A stretch of 16,541 bases of DNA from CAYFJO01 sp964343305 (GTDB taxonomy: Bacteria; Planctomycetota; Planctomycetia; Pirellulales; Pirellulaceae). The DNA is taken from positions 1 to 16,541 of the forward strand of contig CAYFJO010000225.1 in NCBI GenBank assembly GCA_964343305.1. Reading direction: 5' to 3'. Numbering within the stretch: position 1 is the first letter of the stretch; every line of letters begins with the position of its first letter. A program made the translations under genes and the position numbers. Positions 15,230-16,541 of the stretch are shown one piece after another. Below the pieces are notes generated by a model. That model worked only from the letters and a program-made list of their open reading frames with translations. It was not told the DNA's origin and made no database searches.

Positions 15230-16541
15230 ATGAAACGATTGATTCGGACAGCCGTGCTTTCGGCGAGCGTGGTGTTGGCATCGGCAACCCTCGACGCTGC
15301 TGATGAGCTTGCGTCCTTCGGCGACATTTCCACGGCGGCCGCGGCCGAGAAGACTCTCGCCAAGGCGATTGAGGCGTTGATGGCCAAGGGTGGGGGCGTG
15401 TTGGTCATACCGGCTGATGCACCCCAAGCGATGAAAGTGGCCAACAACTCTCAGACCGACCGCAACGGTCATGCCGTCACCATCCTCGACTACCGCAAAG
15501 GTTTTGTCGACGCGCACCTGCCGGCGATGGGCAAGCACAAGACCGGCGTGTGGGCCGGGCAGCGCCTGCAGCGCACCGTGAACCTGATTCCCGCAGGCAG
15601 CCGCTTCCCGTTTCAGGGAGTGCATGCGGCACAGGCAATCCAGAATTACGTGATCAGCGGGTCATCGTCCTACATGGCGACGCTCACCCGGTCGGTCAAA
15701 AAGGGCAAGGATCAGCGAGTCTACGTCGACCTCATCCGCGGCATCTATCCCGGGCAGTACCTGACCGTGACCAGTTCGGTGGTCAGCTACAGTCCACCCT
15801 ATGATCGCATCATCGTCAAATCGATCGGTTGGGATGACGAAGCGAAACGCAATTACTTCATGGCCGATTTCGAGCACGATCACGGCGTTGGCTGTTTGGT
15901 CTACAACAAGCACGTCGTGAACGGCGTGCAGATCGAAGGCAACTCGAACGCCGACAACCAGACCATGGAGTTGCAGGTCACCCGCCGCGTGTACGGCGTG
16001 GGCGACAGCTTCGGCGTCAGCAGCGCGATGTACTACATGAGCGACATCTTTTCAGGATTCGGCGATGAAGGCGCTTGCATCATCAACTCGGAATCGGTCG
16101 GAATGGTGGACGGGTTCCACTCGACCGTCGAGGCCGTCAACTGGGACAACGACGAGATCACCTATGCCGCAGGGCAGACCAACCCGCACACACTCAGTCC
16201 CTCGCGGCCGCTGATCAACATGAACCAGGACAAGTGGATCACGCGGGGCAAAGTCTTCATCGTCAATCCGTCGGGCAAATGGCACGGCAAGACGTACCCG
16301 AACAAGGTTGGCGGGCCGGGCAACGTCTTCGCCTACGCGGGCGGAGCGATCTTCGGTTCGAAGGATTGCGGTTGGACGCAGGACATCGTCGGACGGTTCT
16401 TTGCGGTGACCGACCCGACCGAAGTACTCTCGCCCGACGACGGCTCGACCGCCGGCGGTTACGCGACACTGCCGGACCGTCCCGTCTATCGCTGGTACCG
16501 CATCATGGCGCTCGAGACCGGCGACGACGGCATGCAGCGGT
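15230..16541 (+). CDS. Secreted protein with a pectate lyase-like N-terminal motif (3' end outside the window)
   Basis: An open frame of 437 codons begins at ATG 15230, with AAGGAG nine bases before it, and has no stop before the window ends. A signal peptide is clear (MKRLIRTAVLSASVVLASAT, then 'LDAADE'). The mature start, 'AAEKTLAKAIEALMAKGGGV' followed by 'LVIPADAP', resembles the opening of pectate lyase superfamily (parallel beta-helix) proteins, where an Ala-Ile-rich helix precedes a 'GGGxVxIP' strand. Beyond that, stretches such as 'GIYPGQYLTVTSSVVSYSPP', 'YNKHVVNGVQIEGNSNADNQ' and 'GVGDSFGVSSAMYYMSD' fit a beta-helix, but I do not recognise a defined enzyme family. It probably shares a transcript with the propeller gene 54 bases upstream, suggesting joint action on an external polysaccharide; that is inference. 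Confidence 0.8.
   Translation, partial: MKRLIRTAVLSASVVLASATLDAADELASFGDISTAAAAEKTLAKAIEALMAKGGGVLVIPADAPQAMKVANNSQTDRNGHAVTILDYRKGFVDAHLPAMGKHKTGVWAGQRLQRTVNLIPAGSRFPFQGVHAAQAIQNYVISGSSSYMATLTRSVKKGKDQRVYVDLIRGIYPGQYLTVTSSVVSYSPPYDRIIVKSIGWDDEAKRNYFMADFEHDHGVGCLVYNKHVVNGVQIEGNSNADNQTMELQVTRRVYGVGDSFGVSSAMYYMSDIFSGFGDEGACIINSESVGMVDGFHSTVEAVNWDNDEITYAAGQTNPHTLSPSRPLINMNQDKWITRGKVFIVNPSGKWHGKTYPNKVGGPGNVFAYAGGAIFGSKDCGWTQDIVGRFFAVTDPTEVLSPDDGSTAGGYATLPDRPVYRWYRIMALETGDDGMQR

Noticed and set aside
14585..15625. Minus-strand open frame of 346 codons spanning the end of the propeller gene and the start of the next
   Set aside because: Both overlapping plus-strand genes have signal peptides and, for the second, a good ribosome site. 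The minus frame has no such support.
1..16541. CRISPR arrays, tRNA and rRNA genes
   Set aside because: No regularly spaced direct repeats, cloverleaf-like sequences or conserved rRNA segments were seen on either strand.

Overview
The window looks like a stretch of a planctomycete chromosome, probably of the Pirellulales/Rhodopirellula type. The evidence is the gene content: the C-terminus of a DUF1501 protein, a secreted beta-propeller/HEAT/cytochrome c protein of the PVC type, a multihaem protein resembling the hydrazine synthase alpha subunit, a DUF1080 protein, remnants of an ECF sigma factor and Ser/Thr kinase pair, a sulfatase remnant and large secreted proteins of unknown substrate. Most of the window is GC-rich. 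The part from about 8.8 to 12.3 kb looks visibly richer in A and T.

Layout. Bases 2-241 hold the end of a DUF1501 gene. Bases 242-688 hold what may be a decayed small gene. Bases 689-6487 carry two large plus-strand genes for secreted cytochrome c-type proteins. Bases 6635-8398 carry a minus-strand pair: a DUF1080 protein followed by a short-chain NAD-dependent epimerase. Bases 8399-8753 have no gene but contain a perfect 13-bp inverted repeat. Bases 8754-10061 (minus) hold the remains of a sigma factor-kinase operon. The kinase is frameshifted and has lost its activation loop and C-lobe, and only region 4 of the sigma factor is recognisable. Diverging from it, bases 10186-12303 (plus) encode an intact CHAT-domain (caspase-like) protein fused to a shortened DnaJ-type zinc/substrate-binding domain, a membrane segment and a tandemly repeated acidic, proline-rich tail. 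Bases 12588-13304 contain two broken genes joined at about 12,829: the end of an integrase-type transposase (minus) and the end of an iduronate-2-sulfatase-like gene (plus, with a one-base insertion). A long imperfect inverted repeat lies at 13405-13465. Bases 13583-16541 hold two secreted proteins, probably co-transcribed: a GH32/43-like beta-propeller protein and a pectate-lyase-like protein that runs off the end.

The most notable object is the CHAT-DnaJ-membrane protein. Both CHAT catalytic residues are present (His229, Cys276), and so are the four cysteines of a single DnaJ-type zinc module. It sits in a more AT-rich segment bordered on both sides by decaying genes, which fits an acquired accessory island. 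A role as a membrane-anchored, chaperone-guided protease in stress sensing or defence is inference only.
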